Counted from the stretch's first letter, positions 42,659-52,430 are shown. The stretch: DNA of 64,000 nt from Bisbaumannia sp015645095 (GCA_036871055.1 CP141893.1:2542001-2606000); one strand, 5' to 3'. Numbers and translations are program-made. The notes: generated by a model from the sequence alone, not told the origin.

Positions 42659-43480
42659 TCAGCGCTCGATGGGATGGTCGGGATCGCGGATCCACTCGCT
42701 CCAGGAACCCGCGTAGAGGCGCGGCAGGGGCCGCCCGGCCACGGCATAGGCGAGGATGTTATGGCAGGCGGTGACCCCGGAACCGCAGTAGGCCACCTCG
42801 GCCTCGGGCAGCGCCCGGGCCAGCGCCTCGGCGGGCCGGAAGCGCCCCTCGGCGGTCAGGTTGGCGGCGCTGGGGTGACAGCGGGCGCCGGGGATATGCC
42901 CCGCCACCGGGTCGATGGGCTCTTCCTCGCCGCGAAAGCGCGCCTCGCCTCGGGCATCCACCAGGCGCGGCGACTCGGTCAGAAGGGCGTCCGCGGTGAC
43001 CCAGGCGCCATCGTCGAAAGACGGCGTCCAGTCGCTTGGCTCGAGCGGGAGCGCTTCGCTCTCCACCTCGATCTCCAAGACACCGCCGGCGGCCTGCCAG
43101 GCGGCCAGGCCACCATCCAGCACCCGCACCGCCGGATGCCCCGCCCAGCGGGCCAGCATCCACCAGGCCCGGGCCGCCGCCAGTTGGCCGCCCCTATCGT
43201 CATAGACCACCAGCGTCGCCTCGGGACCAAGGCCCAGCCGTTGCAGGCTGGCGGTGAAGGCGTCGCGGCTCGGCAGGGGGTGGCGACCGCCCTCCCCCGG
43301 CGGCGCCGCCAGGTCGCGATCCAGGTCCAGGTGCTGGCTGCCCGGCAGGTGGCCCTGCCGCCACAGGTGGCGCCCCGCCTCGGGGTCGCCCAGGCGGGCG
43401 CGACAGTCGAGGATGCGCAGCGGCGCCTGGCGTTCGATCAGGCCACGCAATTCGTCGGCGGTAATCAGCGGATAACTCAT
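42659..43480 (-). CDS. thiosulfate/3-mercaptopyruvate sulfurtransferase (two rhodanese domains)
   Basis: 273 residues. Two rhodanese domains: the N-terminal one (ILDCRARLGDPEAG, VVYDDRGGQLAAARAWWML) is inactive, with Asp where the catalytic Cys would be, and the C-terminal one has CGSGVTA. CGSGVTA is the active loop of the SseA mercaptopyruvate type rather than CRKGVT of thiosulfate type. The start at 43480 overlaps the helicase stop by 4 bp. Confidence 0.9.
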   Translation of the reverse strand: MSYPLITADELRGLIERQAPLRILDCRARLGDPEAGRHLWRQGHLPGSQHLDLDRDLAAPPGEGGRHPLPSRDAFTASLQRLGLGPEATLVVYDDRGGQLAAARAWWMLARWAGHPAVRVLDGGLAAWQAAGGVLEIEVESEALPLEPSDWTPSFDDGAWVTADALLTESPRLVDARGEARFRGEEEPIDPVAGHIPGARCHPSAANLTAEGRFRPAEALARALPEAEVAYCGSGVTACHNILAYAVAGRPLPRLYAGSWSEWIRDPDHPIER

Positions 43481-45681
43481 GCGGGGGCTCCGGGTAACCA
43501 TTCGATGGGGGCACGGCGCGCGATCAGGCGCCGCCGGCCGGCCTGGGTAAAGCGTACCTCGATCACCGGGTCATGGGGCTCCCCCTCCACCACCAGCACC
43601 TCGCCCTCGCCGAAGACCGCATGGCGCAGGCGCTGACCGGGCCGCGGCGGCGCCTCGCCCCGGTAGTCGGCGGCGGGACTGGCCACGCCGGACGCCGCCG
43701 CTTCCAGGGGCAGCTCGATCCCCTGGCGACGCAGGTAGTCCGCCACCAGCGGCGCCGCGGCGACCGGCAACGGCTCGGTGATCGCCTGGGGCGCCGCCAG
43801 GGCCTCGGCCAGGCGATTGCACTGGGCCCAGTGGGTCTCGGCCAGGAAGCGGCTGGGCGGATGCGCCCCACCATCGTGGAGCAGCAGCAGCCGCTCCCTG
43901 GCCCGGGTGATGGCCACGTAGTAGAGGCGCCGCTCCTCCTCCAGGCGCGCCTCGTCGAGGGGGGTGTCGCGGCTGTAGTGGGGAAAGTCCTCCTCGTTGG
44001 CGCCCCATAGGGCGACGAGGGGCCACTCCAGACCCTTGGCGCCATGCACCGTGGTGATCAGCACCCCATCGTCGCGGTTCTCCACCGGGCTGCGCAGCAG
44101 GGCGATAAAGGCCTCCGGGTCGCTGCCCAGTTCGGCGGCCTGCTCCACCAGCACGTCCAGCAGGCGCACGTCCTCCTCGCCCTTCTCGCGGCGCGCCGCG
44201 GCGCGCTTGAGCACCTTCTCGGCATCCAGGCGCTCCACCACATGGGTCAAGAGGCGATCCGCCGGCCAGCGGCCCCGCTTCGGCAGGTCGCAGAGCAGCT
44301 CCCAGCGGCGCTTGAGGTTGCGCCGCTGGATCGGCTTGAGGCCGGCCAGCAGCGGGTCATGGCGTTCCGGGTAGGCCTGGGTCTCGGCCAGGTGACGCAC
44401 CAGGGCATGGAGGCGCTCGTGGGGTACGAAGGGGGTCGGCTGGGCGAACAGCAGGGCCAGGCGCTCGGGATCACGCAGGTGGCGCCCGTCCCGGGCTACC
44501 TCCAGGTAACCGGCCAGGGCCTGCACCAGGGGCAGGCGAAAGACGAAGCGGTCCTCCCGGCTCAGCCGGAAGGGGATGCCGGCGCGCAGCAGCGCCAGTT
44601 GCACCGGCACCGAGAGGGCCCAGCTACGCACCAGCACGCAGGCCTCGTCGAGGCCGCGCCCCCCACCCTGCCAGTCGCCCAGGGCCTCCACCAGGCGGGC
44701 GCTGCCCTGGGCCAGGTCGAGGCGGGTTTGGGGGTTGTCCGGGGCCGCCAGGCAGAGCTGGTTCGGGCGGCGCCGGTTGGCGGCGATGGCGTGGTTGGCG
44801 GCCAGGGCCAGGGCATGGCCGTGGCGGAAGGTGGTAGAGAGCGGGTAGTCCCGGGCGGCACCGAAGGTGGCGGTGAAGTCCTCCAGCATGGTGTCCGGAT
44901 GGGCGCCCCGCCACTCGTAGATGCACTGATTGGCGTCGCCCACCGCCATCACCGCCGCCCGGTCGCCGGCCAGCATCGCCAGCAGGCGCTGCTGGGCGGC
45001 GTTGATGTCCTGGTACTCGTCGATGATCACCTCGTCCAGGTAGCCCTGTACCCGGGCCTGGAGCCGCGGATCCGCCGCCAGCGCCGTCAGCGGCCGATAG
45101 AGCAGGTCGGCGTAGGTCATCTGGCCATGATCGGCGAGGAGCTGCTCGGCGTGGCCATAGGCGGCGACGAAGTGGCGCGTCTCGGGGCCCAGGGCGAGCC
45201 GCTCGTAGAGCCGCTCCGGGGCCACCAGTTCGGCCTTGACCAGCTCGCAGAAGTGACCGAAGGCCTCCAGGGTCTCCGGCTCCAGGGCGCCCTCCACCTC
45301 GGTGCCCTCCCCCAGGGCCTGGAGAGTGGCCTGGCGCAGCAGGCGCTCGCGCTGCCACTCCTGGGTCAGCAGCTGGCGGGGGGCCAGCACGCCCCAGCGG
45401 GTCAGGCTCTGGGTCAGTCGATGGCCCAGGGAGTGGAAGGTGCGCACGTCCGGCAGCCGCTGGCCGGCGGGGGCGTGGCGGGCCAGCTTGGCGGTGAAGT
45501 CCTCCCGCGCCGAGCGGTTGAACATCAGCACCAGCACTCGCTCCGGCGGCACGCCCCGGGCCAGCAGCTCGAGCACCCGCGCCACCAGGGTGGTGGTCTT
45601 GCCGGCCCCGGCCACGGCGGCGACCCGGGCATGCCCGCCCCGGTGGGCGACCACCGCCCGCTGCTCCTCGGTCAGTCGCAT
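43477..45681 (-). CDS. UvrD/Rep-family (SF1A) DNA helicase
   Basis: 734 residues from ATG 45681 (MRLTEEQRAVVAHRGGHARV), preceded by GAGGTGGC. Motif I is AVAGAGKTTTL, motif II IIDEYQDIN, motif III VGDANQCIYEWRGA, motif V TTVHGAKGLEWPLVALWGAN and motif VI VAITRARERLLLL. It differs from canonical UvrD and Rep in length and C-terminus, which ends with a UvrD-like Tudor-type tail (RPGQRLRHAVFGEGEVLVVE). Probable repair or conflict-resolution helicase; exact role unknown. Confidence 0.9.
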   Translation of the reverse strand: MRLTEEQRAVVAHRGGHARVAAVAGAGKTTTLVARVLELLARGVPPERVLVLMFNRSAREDFTAKLARHAPAGQRLPDVRTFHSLGHRLTQSLTRWGVLAPRQLLTQEWQRERLLRQATLQALGEGTEVEGALEPETLEAFGHFCELVKAELVAPERLYERLALGPETRHFVAAYGHAEQLLADHGQMTYADLLYRPLTALAADPRLQARVQGYLDEVIIDEYQDINAAQQRLLAMLAGDRAAVMAVGDANQCIYEWRGAHPDTMLEDFTATFGAARDYPLSTTFRHGHALALAANHAIAANRRRPNQLCLAAPDNPQTRLDLAQGSARLVEALGDWQGGGRGLDEACVLVRSWALSVPVQLALLRAGIPFRLSREDRFVFRLPLVQALAGYLEVARDGRHLRDPERLALLFAQPTPFVPHERLHALVRHLAETQAYPERHDPLLAGLKPIQRRNLKRRWELLCDLPKRGRWPADRLLTHVVERLDAEKVLKRAAARREKGEEDVRLLDVLVEQAAELGSDPEAFIALLRSPVENRDDGVLITTVHGAKGLEWPLVALWGANEEDFPHYSRDTPLDEARLEEERRLYYVAITRARERLLLLHDGGAHPPSRFLAETHWAQCNRLAEALAAPQAITEPLPVAAAPLVADYLRRQGIELPLEAAASGVASPAADYRGEAPPRPGQRLRHAVFGEGEVLVVEGEPHDPVIEVRFTQAGRRRLIARRAPIEWLPGAPA

Positions 45682-46238
45682 GCCACCTCGTTCCCCTCCG
45701 CGTCGAGACAGCCCAGGGGGTGCCAGTGACCGCCGCTGGTCAGCCCCAGGGCCAGGATCTCGCCCTGCCGGCGCTGCTCGGCGGCCTCCACCAGGCGATA
45801 GAAGAGGGGCCGATTGAGGCGCCCGCTCAGGCCATGGCGCAGGGCCAGCTCCGGCACCCGGGTGCCCTCGGGGGTCCGGCTCAGGCTCAGGGGGGTCTCG
45901 CCATCCAGGCGCACCCGCTCCCCCACCTGGGTGGTCAGCCACCAGTCGCCGCTCTCGTCCCGGTCGGCGTCGACGATCAGCAGCGGCCGATCCACCACCC
46001 GGATGCGCCACTTCTCCTCGGGGCTCACCAGGTAGTGGTGACCGTCCGCCTCGCGGCGCAGGATGCTGGCCAGCAGCCGCACCAGGGCCGCCCGGCGGAT
46101 CGGCACCCCCTCATGGATCCAGTGTCCCTCGGCGTCGATGGTCAGGTCCATGTCGCCGCTCAGGGGCGGATCCCAGCGTTCCAGGGGCGGCGTCGAGCCC
46201 AGGGGCGCCAGATGGGCCAGCAGGGGTTCCAGGGACAT
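45672..46238 (-). CDS. DUF1285 family protein
   Basis: 188 residues. WDPPLSGDMDLTIDAEGHW, GVPIRRAALVRLLASILRRE and YLVSPEEKWRIRVVDRPLLI in order are typical of DUF1285, a small two-domain family of unknown function with solved structures but no known reaction. It overlaps the helicase start by 10 bp and follows tatD by 11 bp, so it is probably co-expressed with both. Confidence 0.87.
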   Translation of the reverse strand: MSLEPLLAHLAPLGSTPPLERWDPPLSGDMDLTIDAEGHWIHEGVPIRRAALVRLLASILRREADGHHYLVSPEEKWRIRVVDRPLLIVDADRDESGDWWLTTQVGERVRLDGETPLSLSRTPEGTRVPELALRHGLSGRLNRPLFYRLVEAAEQRRQGEILALGLTSGGHWHPLGCLDAEGNEVACD

Positions 46239-46249
46239 GGGGCGGCTCC

Positions 46250-47095
46250 TTATATCAGGCCCGCCTGGGCCAGCGACTGGCGTACCTCGGCGGGGGCCTC
46301 CGGGGCGGCGGCGCGGAACAGCCGATAGAAGTTGGCGGTGGTCTGCATGGCCACCTCGTCGACGCTGATGCCGCGCTCGGCGGCGATCGCCTCGGCCACT
46401 TCCACCACCCACTGGGGCTCGTTGGGCTTGCCACGATGGGGCACCGGGGCCAGGTAGGGGCTGTCGGTCTCGATCAGCAGCCGGTCCAGGGGGATGCGCC
46501 GGGCCAGCTCGCGAATGGCGGTGGCGTTGCGGAAGGTGACGATGCCGGAGAGCGACACATAGAAGCCATGGCGCACCGCCTCCCGGGCCATGTCCAGGTC
46601 CTCGGTGAAGCAGTGCAGCACGCCGCCCACCGCCGGATCCACCTCGTCGCGGATCAGCGCCAGGGTATCCTCCCGGGCCTCCCGGGTATGGATGATCACC
46701 GGCAGCTCCAGCTCCCGGGCCGCCACCAGGTGGCGGCGAAAGCGCTCGAGCTGCAGTTCCCGGGAGGGCACCTTGTCCGGGGTCTTGTCCAGGTAGTGGT
46801 AATCGAGGCCGGTCTCGCCGATGGCCACGGCGCCAAAGCGCTCGGCGCACTCGACGATATCGCTCACCTCGGGCTCGCGCTCGACGCCGTGCAGCGGGTG
46901 CACGCCGGCGGAGATCACCACGTCGTCGTGGGCGCGGGCGATCTCGGCGATGCCCGGCACCTCGTCGAGGGTCACGGCGATGGCCAGGAACTGACGCACG
47001 TCCCGGGCCCGGGCGGCGTCCAGGGCGGCATTCAGGTCGCCGTCGTGGGCGCTCAGGTCGAGGCGGTCGAGATGGCAGTGGGAATCAACAAACAT
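46250..47095 (-). CDS. TatD-family metal-dependent hydrolase (YcfH type)
   Basis: 281 residues, TIM-barrel hydrolase. Metal ligands are visible in DSHCHLD (N-terminus), GETGLDYH, IIHTRE, LHCF and ETDSPYLAP. The location after holB and pilZ is that of ycfH. TatD-type enzymes are proposed DNases or deacylases; the substrate of YcfH is not established. Confidence 0.92.
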   Translation of the reverse strand: MFVDSHCHLDRLDLSAHDGDLNAALDAARARDVRQFLAIAVTLDEVPGIAEIARAHDDVVISAGVHPLHGVEREPEVSDIVECAERFGAVAIGETGLDYHYLDKTPDKVPSRELQLERFRRHLVAARELELPVIIHTREAREDTLALIRDEVDPAVGGVLHCFTEDLDMAREAVRHGFYVSLSGIVTFRNATAIRELARRIPLDRLLIETDSPYLAPVPHRGKPNEPQWVVEVAEAIAAERGISVDEVAMQTTANFYRLFRAAAPEAPAEVRQSLAQAGLI

Positions 47096-47188
47096 GGGAA
47101 AACACCGAAGAGAAAAATCCTATCGCGCCGACGATAAGCGGCGGGCGATAACCAGTAATGAGGCGCTGCTAGCCACTCGTTGACAGGG

Positions 47189-47524
47189 CTAGAGCGTATA
47201 GGTCGGGGCGCCCTTGTCGAGCTGGCCGGCCAGGTGGGTCTCGATGCGGTCGCGCACCGCCTGGTCCTCGGCGCGGAAGTGCACGCCGATGCCCGGCACC
47301 CGGCGCCCACTGACCCCCGGGGGCGAGATCCACACCACCTGGCCGGTGACCGGCAGGCGCTCGCTCTCGCCGGGCAGGGTCAGCAGCAGGAAGACCTCCT
47401 GCCCCAGCTCGTAGCGCTCCTTGGTGGGCACGAAGATACCGCCCCGCTCCAGGGAGGGCATATAGGCCGACAGCAGGGTCGGCACATCATGAATCGTCAA
47501 CGACAGGGCCTTCTGTCCACTCAT
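47189..47524 (-). CDS. pilZ: PilZ-domain protein (type IV pilus type)
   Basis: 111 residues. The beta-barrel pattern is visible (LQEVFLLLTLPGESERLPV is approximate; the actual text reads GQEVFLLLTLPGESERLPVT), followed by GQVVWISPPGVSGRRVPGIGV. The RxxxR and D/NxSxxG motifs that bind cyclic-di-GMP are absent at the N-terminus, as in the founding Pseudomonas PilZ, which acts in pilus assembly without binding the nucleotide. It lies downstream of holB as in Pseudomonas. Confidence 0.9.
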   Translation of the reverse strand: MSGQKALSLTIHDVPTLLSAYMPSLERGGIFVPTKERYELGQEVFLLLTLPGESERLPVTGQVVWISPPGVSGRRVPGIGVHFRAEDQAVRDRIETHLAGQLDKGAPTYTL

Positions 47525-47549
47525 GGCACGCCTCCGGCAGGGCAGGAAA

Positions 47550-48539
47550 TCAGGAACGCAGCAGCGCCGACCAGCGAATCAGCCAGGCCTCCAGGGCCAG
47601 TTGGGGATTGGGGTTACCGCCGCTGACCACCAGGCGCCGCTGTTCTCGAGCGTAGTCCAGCAGGCGGAACCAGTCCTGCACCCGGGCGTTCTTGACCGCC
47701 TGGCGATAGAGGGCTAGCAGATCCGGGTTGCGCAGGCGCCGCTCATCCCCGGAGAGGCCGAAGCGAATCAGGTCCTCGAGCCAGTCGATACCATACCACA
47801 GCAGCTGCTCCAGCGGATGACCGCCCAGCCGGGTCGCCTCCGCCACCGGCTCGGCGCCGCGCACCAGGGCGTCGAAGGCCTCGTGGAGGTCCTGGCGCAG
47901 GGTGCGGGCCTCGGGGGCGGCCAGTTGACGCGCCAGCAGGGGCGCACCACCCGCCACCCGCAGCCAGAACTCGGCCTGCTGCGGGTCGCCGAGCTCCCGG
48001 CCCAGCCACTCCCGGGCCGGCGCCGCCTCCGGCAACCCCAGGGCGAGCTGCTGACAGCGGGAGCGGATGGTTGGCAGGATCCGCGACGGCACTTCCGCCA
48101 GCAGGATAAAGAGGGTACGGCCCCCCGGCTCCTCCAGGCTCTTGAGCAGGGCATTGGCGGCGGCCAGGTTCATGGCCTCCGCCGGGGCCAGCACGATCAC
48201 CCGGTAGCCGCCCTGCTGGGCGGTCTGGGTCACGAAGGCGTTGACCTCGCGAATCGCATCGATGCGGATCAACCGGCTCTTCTCGGCGGGGCTCACGCGC
48301 AACAGGTCGGGGTGGTAGCCGGAGGCCAGCATGGCGCAGCCATGACACTCGCCGCAGGCGACCTCCCCCGGTGACTGACAGAGGCTACGCGCCACCAGGG
48401 CCTCGGCGAGGGCCTCGCCGCCTACCCCGGGCACCCCGGCCAGGAGCAGCGCATGGGGCAGGCGCCCGGCATCCTGGCGCTCGACCAGGCCACGCCAGAG
48501 CGTCTGCTGCCAGGGCAGGGGCCGGGGCATCAACGCCAT
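47550..48539 (-). CDS. holB: DNA polymerase III delta-prime subunit
   Basis: 329 residues. A zinc-binding cluster CGECHGC follows the degenerate P-loop GVPGVGGEAL, as expected for delta-prime, which does not hydrolyse ATP. ANALLKSLEEPGGRTLFIL and PTIRSRCQQ are clamp-loader features. Start at 48539 has GAGGTGG upstream and overlaps tmk by 10 bp; ATG 48530 is a second candidate. Confidence 0.95.
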   Translation of the reverse strand: MALMPRPLPWQQTLWRGLVERQDAGRLPHALLLAGVPGVGGEALAEALVARSLCQSPGEVACGECHGCAMLASGYHPDLLRVSPAEKSRLIRIDAIREVNAFVTQTAQQGGYRVIVLAPAEAMNLAAANALLKSLEEPGGRTLFILLAEVPSRILPTIRSRCQQLALGLPEAAPAREWLGRELGDPQQAEFWLRVAGGAPLLARQLAAPEARTLRQDLHEAFDALVRGAEPVAEATRLGGHPLEQLLWYGIDWLEDLIRFGLSGDERRLRNPDLLALYRQAVKNARVQDWFRLLDYAREQRRLVVSGGNPNPQLALEAWLIRWSALLRS

Positions 48540-49183
48540 GTCGCCACCTCGGCTTCCAGGCGTTCGAGGAGATCGGCCTGGACCCGCTCCAGGGGACGGG
48601 CGGCATCGATCACCGCGATGCGTTCCGGTTCCGCCTCGGCCCGGGCCAGGTAGCCCCGACGCACCCGCTCGAAGAAGGCACCGCGCTCCTGCTCGAAGCG
48701 ATCCCGCTCTTCCCCCTGGGCCGCCAGGCGGCTCGCCAGGCGCGCCTGGGAGGCGGCCAGCGGCATATCCAGCAGGAGGGTCAGGTCGGGGCGCAGCTCG
48801 CCCTGCACCAGCCGTTCGAGGACGGCGATCTGGGCGATATCGCCGCCGCGGCCGGCCCCCTGGTAGGCATAGGTGGCGTCGGTGAAACGGTCGCAGAGCA
48901 CCCAGGCGCCGCGTTCCAGGGCCGGGCGGATCTTGCGCGCCAGGTGCTGGGCCCGGGCGGCGAAGACCAGCAGCAGCTCGGCCTCATCACACAGGGGATC
49001 GTCGCCATCCGCGGCCAGCAGCAGCTCGCGGATGCGCTCGGCGCCGGGGGTGCCACCAGGCTCCCGGGTGGCCACCACCTCGATGCCCCGGGCCTCCAGC
49101 CAGGTGCGGATCAGGGCGCCATTGGTGGTCTTGCCGACCCCCTCGCCGCCCTCCAGGGTGATAAAGCGTCCGCGCCTCGACAT
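48530..49183 (-). CDS. tmk: thymidylate kinase
   Basis: 217 residues. P-loop EGGEGVGKTTN, the DRF motif in LCDRFTDATYAYQGAGRG and TREPGGTPGAERIRELLL are all in place. It phosphorylates dTMP to dTDP. It lies between mltG (29 bp upstream) and holB, the standard order in gammaproteobacteria. Confidence 0.97.
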   Translation of the reverse strand: MSRRGRFITLEGGEGVGKTTNGALIRTWLEARGIEVVATREPGGTPGAERIRELLLAADGDDPLCDEAELLLVFAARAQHLARKIRPALERGAWVLCDRFTDATYAYQGAGRGGDIAQIAVLERLVQGELRPDLTLLLDMPLAASQARLASRLAAQGEERDRFEQERGAFFERVRRGYLARAEAEPERIAVIDAARPLERVQADLLERLEAEVATWR

Positions 49184-49212
49184 ACGGGCTCCTTGGCTGA
49201 GTGTCTACGATG

Positions 49213-50214
49213 TTACCGGTTGCGGATATAACGGTTCACCGCGTTGTTGTGCTCGCGCAGGGTGCGTGAGAAATGATGGGTGCCGTCACCCCGGGAGACG
49301 AAATAAAGGGTCTCGCCGGGCAGCGGATCCACCGCCGCCTCCAGGGACGCTCGTCCCGGCATGGCGATGGGGGTGGGTGGCATGCCATCGATCACATAGG
49401 TGTTGTAGGGGGTCGCCTCGCGCAGGTCGGCGCGGGTGATGCGCCCGTCATAACGCTCGCCCATGCCATAGATCACGGTGGGGTCGGTCTGCAGGCGCAT
49501 GCCCCGCTCCATGCGTCGCTTGAAGACCCCGGCGATCTCGCGACGCTCCTCCGGCGCCCCGGTCTCCCGCTCGATCAGGGAAGCCATGATCAGCGCCTCG
49601 TAGGGGGAGTCGATGGTCAGGCCATCGACCCGCTCGGCCCAGACCTCCTCGAGGATGGTTTCCATGCGGCGATGGGCCTGGCGCAGGATCTCCAGGTCGC
49701 TGAGCCCCTTGTGGTAGCGGTAGGTATCGGGGAAGAACCAACCCTCGGGGTGTTCCCCCTCGCGCCCCATCAGGGCCATGATCTCGTCGTCGCCAAGCTC
49801 GGCGGTCTCCTGGGCGAGCTTGGGCGCCTCGGCCAGGGCCTGACGCAGCTGGCGGAAGGTCCAGCCCTCGGGAATGGTCAAGGGGTAGGTGACCACCCGA
49901 TCGCTACCCAGCAGGTCGATCAGCTCGCGGCCGCTCATGCCCGGCTCGAGCAGGTACTCGCCGACCCGCAGCCGGGGCACGCTCTCCGGCTCCAGCCGGG
50001 TGAGCAGCCGAAAGGCCCATTCGTCGGCGATGATCTCGCGGGCGGCGAGCTCGCTGACCACCCGCTGGTAGCCGGCGCCCCGGGGCACCTCATAGAGGGT
50101 CGGCTCCTCGACTGCGATGGGCGCCGCGAGCCGACTCTGCCAATACTGATGGCCTCCTGCCAGCAGGGCCGCACCCAGCACCAGCAGGATCACCAGAAAT
50201 TTCACCACACGCAT
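49213..50214 (-). CDS. mltG: endolytic murein transglycosylase MltG (YceG)
   Basis: 333 residues with one N-terminal membrane helix (about residues 5-22) and a LysM-like subdomain. The catalytic region contains LIMASLIERETGAPEER, whose Glu is the general acid, and QTDPTVIYGMG and YNTYVIDGMPPTPI. MltG cuts nascent glycan strands and is thought to end their synthesis. It follows pabC by 29 bp. Confidence 0.96.
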   Translation of the reverse strand: MRVVKFLVILLVLGAALLAGGHQYWQSRLAAPIAVEEPTLYEVPRGAGYQRVVSELAAREIIADEWAFRLLTRLEPESVPRLRVGEYLLEPGMSGRELIDLLGSDRVVTYPLTIPEGWTFRQLRQALAEAPKLAQETAELGDDEIMALMGREGEHPEGWFFPDTYRYHKGLSDLEILRQAHRRMETILEEVWAERVDGLTIDSPYEALIMASLIERETGAPEERREIAGVFKRRMERGMRLQTDPTVIYGMGERYDGRITRADLREATPYNTYVIDGMPPTPIAMPGRASLEAAVDPLPGETLYFVSRGDGTHHFSRTLREHNNAVNRYIRNR

Positions 50215-50243
50215 GCAAGACACCTCGAACAGATGGGCAGAGA

Positions 50244-51044
50244 TCAGGGAACGGGATAGCCCAGCAGCGGGTGAGCCAGGGCCGGCAATTCCCGCAACGC
50301 CGCCCCCGGGGACCAGCGTTTGAGGCAGCGGCCATCGGCGGCATCGAGCCGGGTCAGCGGCCAGACCCCCTGGACGGAGTTGAGCAGCCACACCGCCTCG
50401 GCCTGCTCCAGCACCTCGGGCCCGACGCTCACCCGGGCGATGGGATGGCGCTCATGGAGCTCGGCGAGCAGGGTCCCGGCCACGCCGCAGCGGCTCAGGT
50501 CCGGGGTCTCGAGCCGACTGCCCCGCCGCCACACCAGGTTCATGCAGGTCGCCTCCACCAGCCGGCCGTCACTGTCGCAGAGGAGCCCCTCGGCGATGGC
50601 CGGGTCCGACCACTCGCCCCGGGCCAGGACATTCTCCAGCCGGTTGAGGTGCTTGAGCCCCGCCAGGGCTGGTTGAATGCCCAGGCGCAACGCGCAGTGG
50701 CGCACTCGCACCCCGGCCCAGTGCTCGGGACGGGGGGCGAAGTCAGAGAGCTGCCAGCGCAGCCGCGGGCTGGGCGTCTCGGGCGCCAGGTAGCCGCGCC
50801 CACCCCCGCCCCGGGTGACGATCAGCTTGAGCACCTTGAGGCCGGGACCGGCCTGGGCGGGCAGGGCCGCCAGGCCTTCGGGCATGGGGAAGCCGAGCCG
50901 CGCACAGCCCCGCGCCAGGCGCGCCAGGTGGGCCTCCCAGAGCAGCGGCCGGCCGTCGCGCACCAGCACCGTCTCGAAGAGACCGTCGCCATAGGCGAGC
51001 CCCCGGTCATCCAGGGGCAGCGGAGCCCGGGCATCTTCCCACAT
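50244..51044 (-). CDS. pabC: aminodeoxychorismate lyase
   Basis: 266 residues, fold-type IV PLP enzyme. The PLP lysine is Lys131 in GLKHLNRLENV; RGLAYGDGLFETVLVRDG and DGRLVEATCMNLVW are family blocks. It converts 4-amino-4-deoxychorismate to para-aminobenzoate for folate. It lies between fabF and mltG, the usual place. Confidence 0.93.
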   Translation of the reverse strand: MWEDARAPLPLDDRGLAYGDGLFETVLVRDGRPLLWEAHLARLARGCARLGFPMPEGLAALPAQAGPGLKVLKLIVTRGGGGRGYLAPETPSPRLRWQLSDFAPRPEHWAGVRVRHCALRLGIQPALAGLKHLNRLENVLARGEWSDPAIAEGLLCDSDGRLVEATCMNLVWRRGSRLETPDLSRCGVAGTLLAELHERHPIARVSVGPEVLEQAEAVWLLNSVQGVWPLTRLDAADGRCLKRWSPGAALRELPALAHPLLGYPVP

Positions 51045-51052
51045 GACGTCCC

Positions 51053-52291
51053 CTAGACGCGGGTGAAGACCAGGGAGCCATTGGTGCCGCCGAAGCCGAA
51101 GGAGTTGGACAGGGCCACCTCGATGCGCTTCTCCTGGGCACTATGGGGCACATAGTTGAGCACGCAGCCCTCCTGGGGGTTATCCAGGTTGATGGTCGGC
51201 GGCGCCACCTGGTCACGGATCGCCAGGATACTGAACACCGCCTCCACTGCCCCGGCGGCTCCCAGCAGGTGACCAATCATCGACTTGGTGGAGCTCACCG
51301 CCACCGATTTGGCGGCGTCCCCCATCACCTGCTCCACGGCACGACTCTCGGCCAGGTCTCCGGCCGGGGTGGAGGTGCCGTGGGCATTGATGTAGTCGAT
51401 GCGCGAGGCATCGATACCGGCATCCAGGATGGCGTTGCGCATGGACGCCGCCGCGCCGCGACCGTCCTCCGGCGGCGCCGTCATGTGGTAGGCGTCGTCG
51501 CTCATGCCGAAGCCGGCCACCTCGGCATAGATGGTGGCGCCACGCGCCTTGGCGTGCTCGTAGTCTTCCAGCACCAGCACCCCGGCGCCGTCGGAGAGCA
51601 CGAAGCCATCCCGGTCACGATCCCAGGGGCGGCTGGCGGCCTGGGGATCGTCGTTGCGGGTCGAGAGCGCCCGGGCCGCGGAGAAGCCGCCCAGCCCCAG
51701 GGGGGTGGTGGCCATCTCGGCGCCGCCGCAGATCATCACGTCGGCATCGCCGTAGGCGATGGTGCGCGCCCCATAGCCGATGTTATGGGTCCCGGTGGTG
51801 CAGGCGGTGGTGATGGCGATATTGGGGCCCTGGAAGCCATGCTGGATGGCCAGGTTGCCGGAAATCATGTTGATGATGGAGCCCGGCACGAAGAAGGGCG
51901 AGATGCGCCGCGCACCGCCCTTGTTGAGGGCATTATGGTTGTGCTCGATCATCGGCAGGCCGCCGATGCCGGAGCCGATGGCCACACCGATGCGGTGGGC
52001 ATTGGCCTCGCTGCACTCGATGCCGGCATCCTCGATGGCCTGGGCCCCAGCGGCGATGCCGTACTGGATAAACAGGTCCATCTTGCGGGCATCCTTGGGG
52101 TTCATGTAAGGACTCACGTCGAAGTCCTTGACCGATCCCCCGAAGCGGGTATTGAAACCGCTCACATCGAAGTGCTCGATGGGGGCGATCCCGCTCTTGC
52201 CGGCGACGATATTGTCCCAGCTCTCCTTGACGCTGTTACCTACGGGTGTCACCAGACCGAGCCCGGTCACCACGACCCTTCTACGAGGCAT
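51053..52291 (-). CDS. fabF: 3-oxoacyl-ACP synthase II
   Basis: 412 residues. The triad is Cys164 (TTACTTGTHN), His in NAHGTSTPAGD and His in KSMIGHLLGAAGAVEAV. FabF elongates acyl-ACP with malonyl-ACP and is needed for temperature control of unsaturated chains. Start at 52291 gives MPRRRVVVTGLGLVTPVGNS. A terminator-like hairpin separates it from acpP. Confidence 0.97.
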   Translation of the reverse strand: MPRRRVVVTGLGLVTPVGNSVKESWDNIVAGKSGIAPIEHFDVSGFNTRFGGSVKDFDVSPYMNPKDARKMDLFIQYGIAAGAQAIEDAGIECSEANAHRIGVAIGSGIGGLPMIEHNHNALNKGGARRISPFFVPGSIINMISGNLAIQHGFQGPNIAITTACTTGTHNIGYGARTIAYGDADVMICGGAEMATTPLGLGGFSAARALSTRNDDPQAASRPWDRDRDGFVLSDGAGVLVLEDYEHAKARGATIYAEVAGFGMSDDAYHMTAPPEDGRGAAASMRNAILDAGIDASRIDYINAHGTSTPAGDLAESRAVEQVMGDAAKSVAVSSTKSMIGHLLGAAGAVEAVFSILAIRDQVAPPTINLDNPQEGCVLNYVPHSAQEKRIEVALSNSFGFGGTNGSLVFTRV

Positions 52292-52430
52292 CTGCTTTCC
52301 TCCAGACGTGTTGGGTGGCACGGCCAAGACGCTACTACCGGCAGCGTGCCGCATCTGCGCGCATTATACCCGACCATCGTCCCGCATGGGATGGGGAGTC
52401 GTACCGAGGCGCGGGCAGAGCACAAAAACG

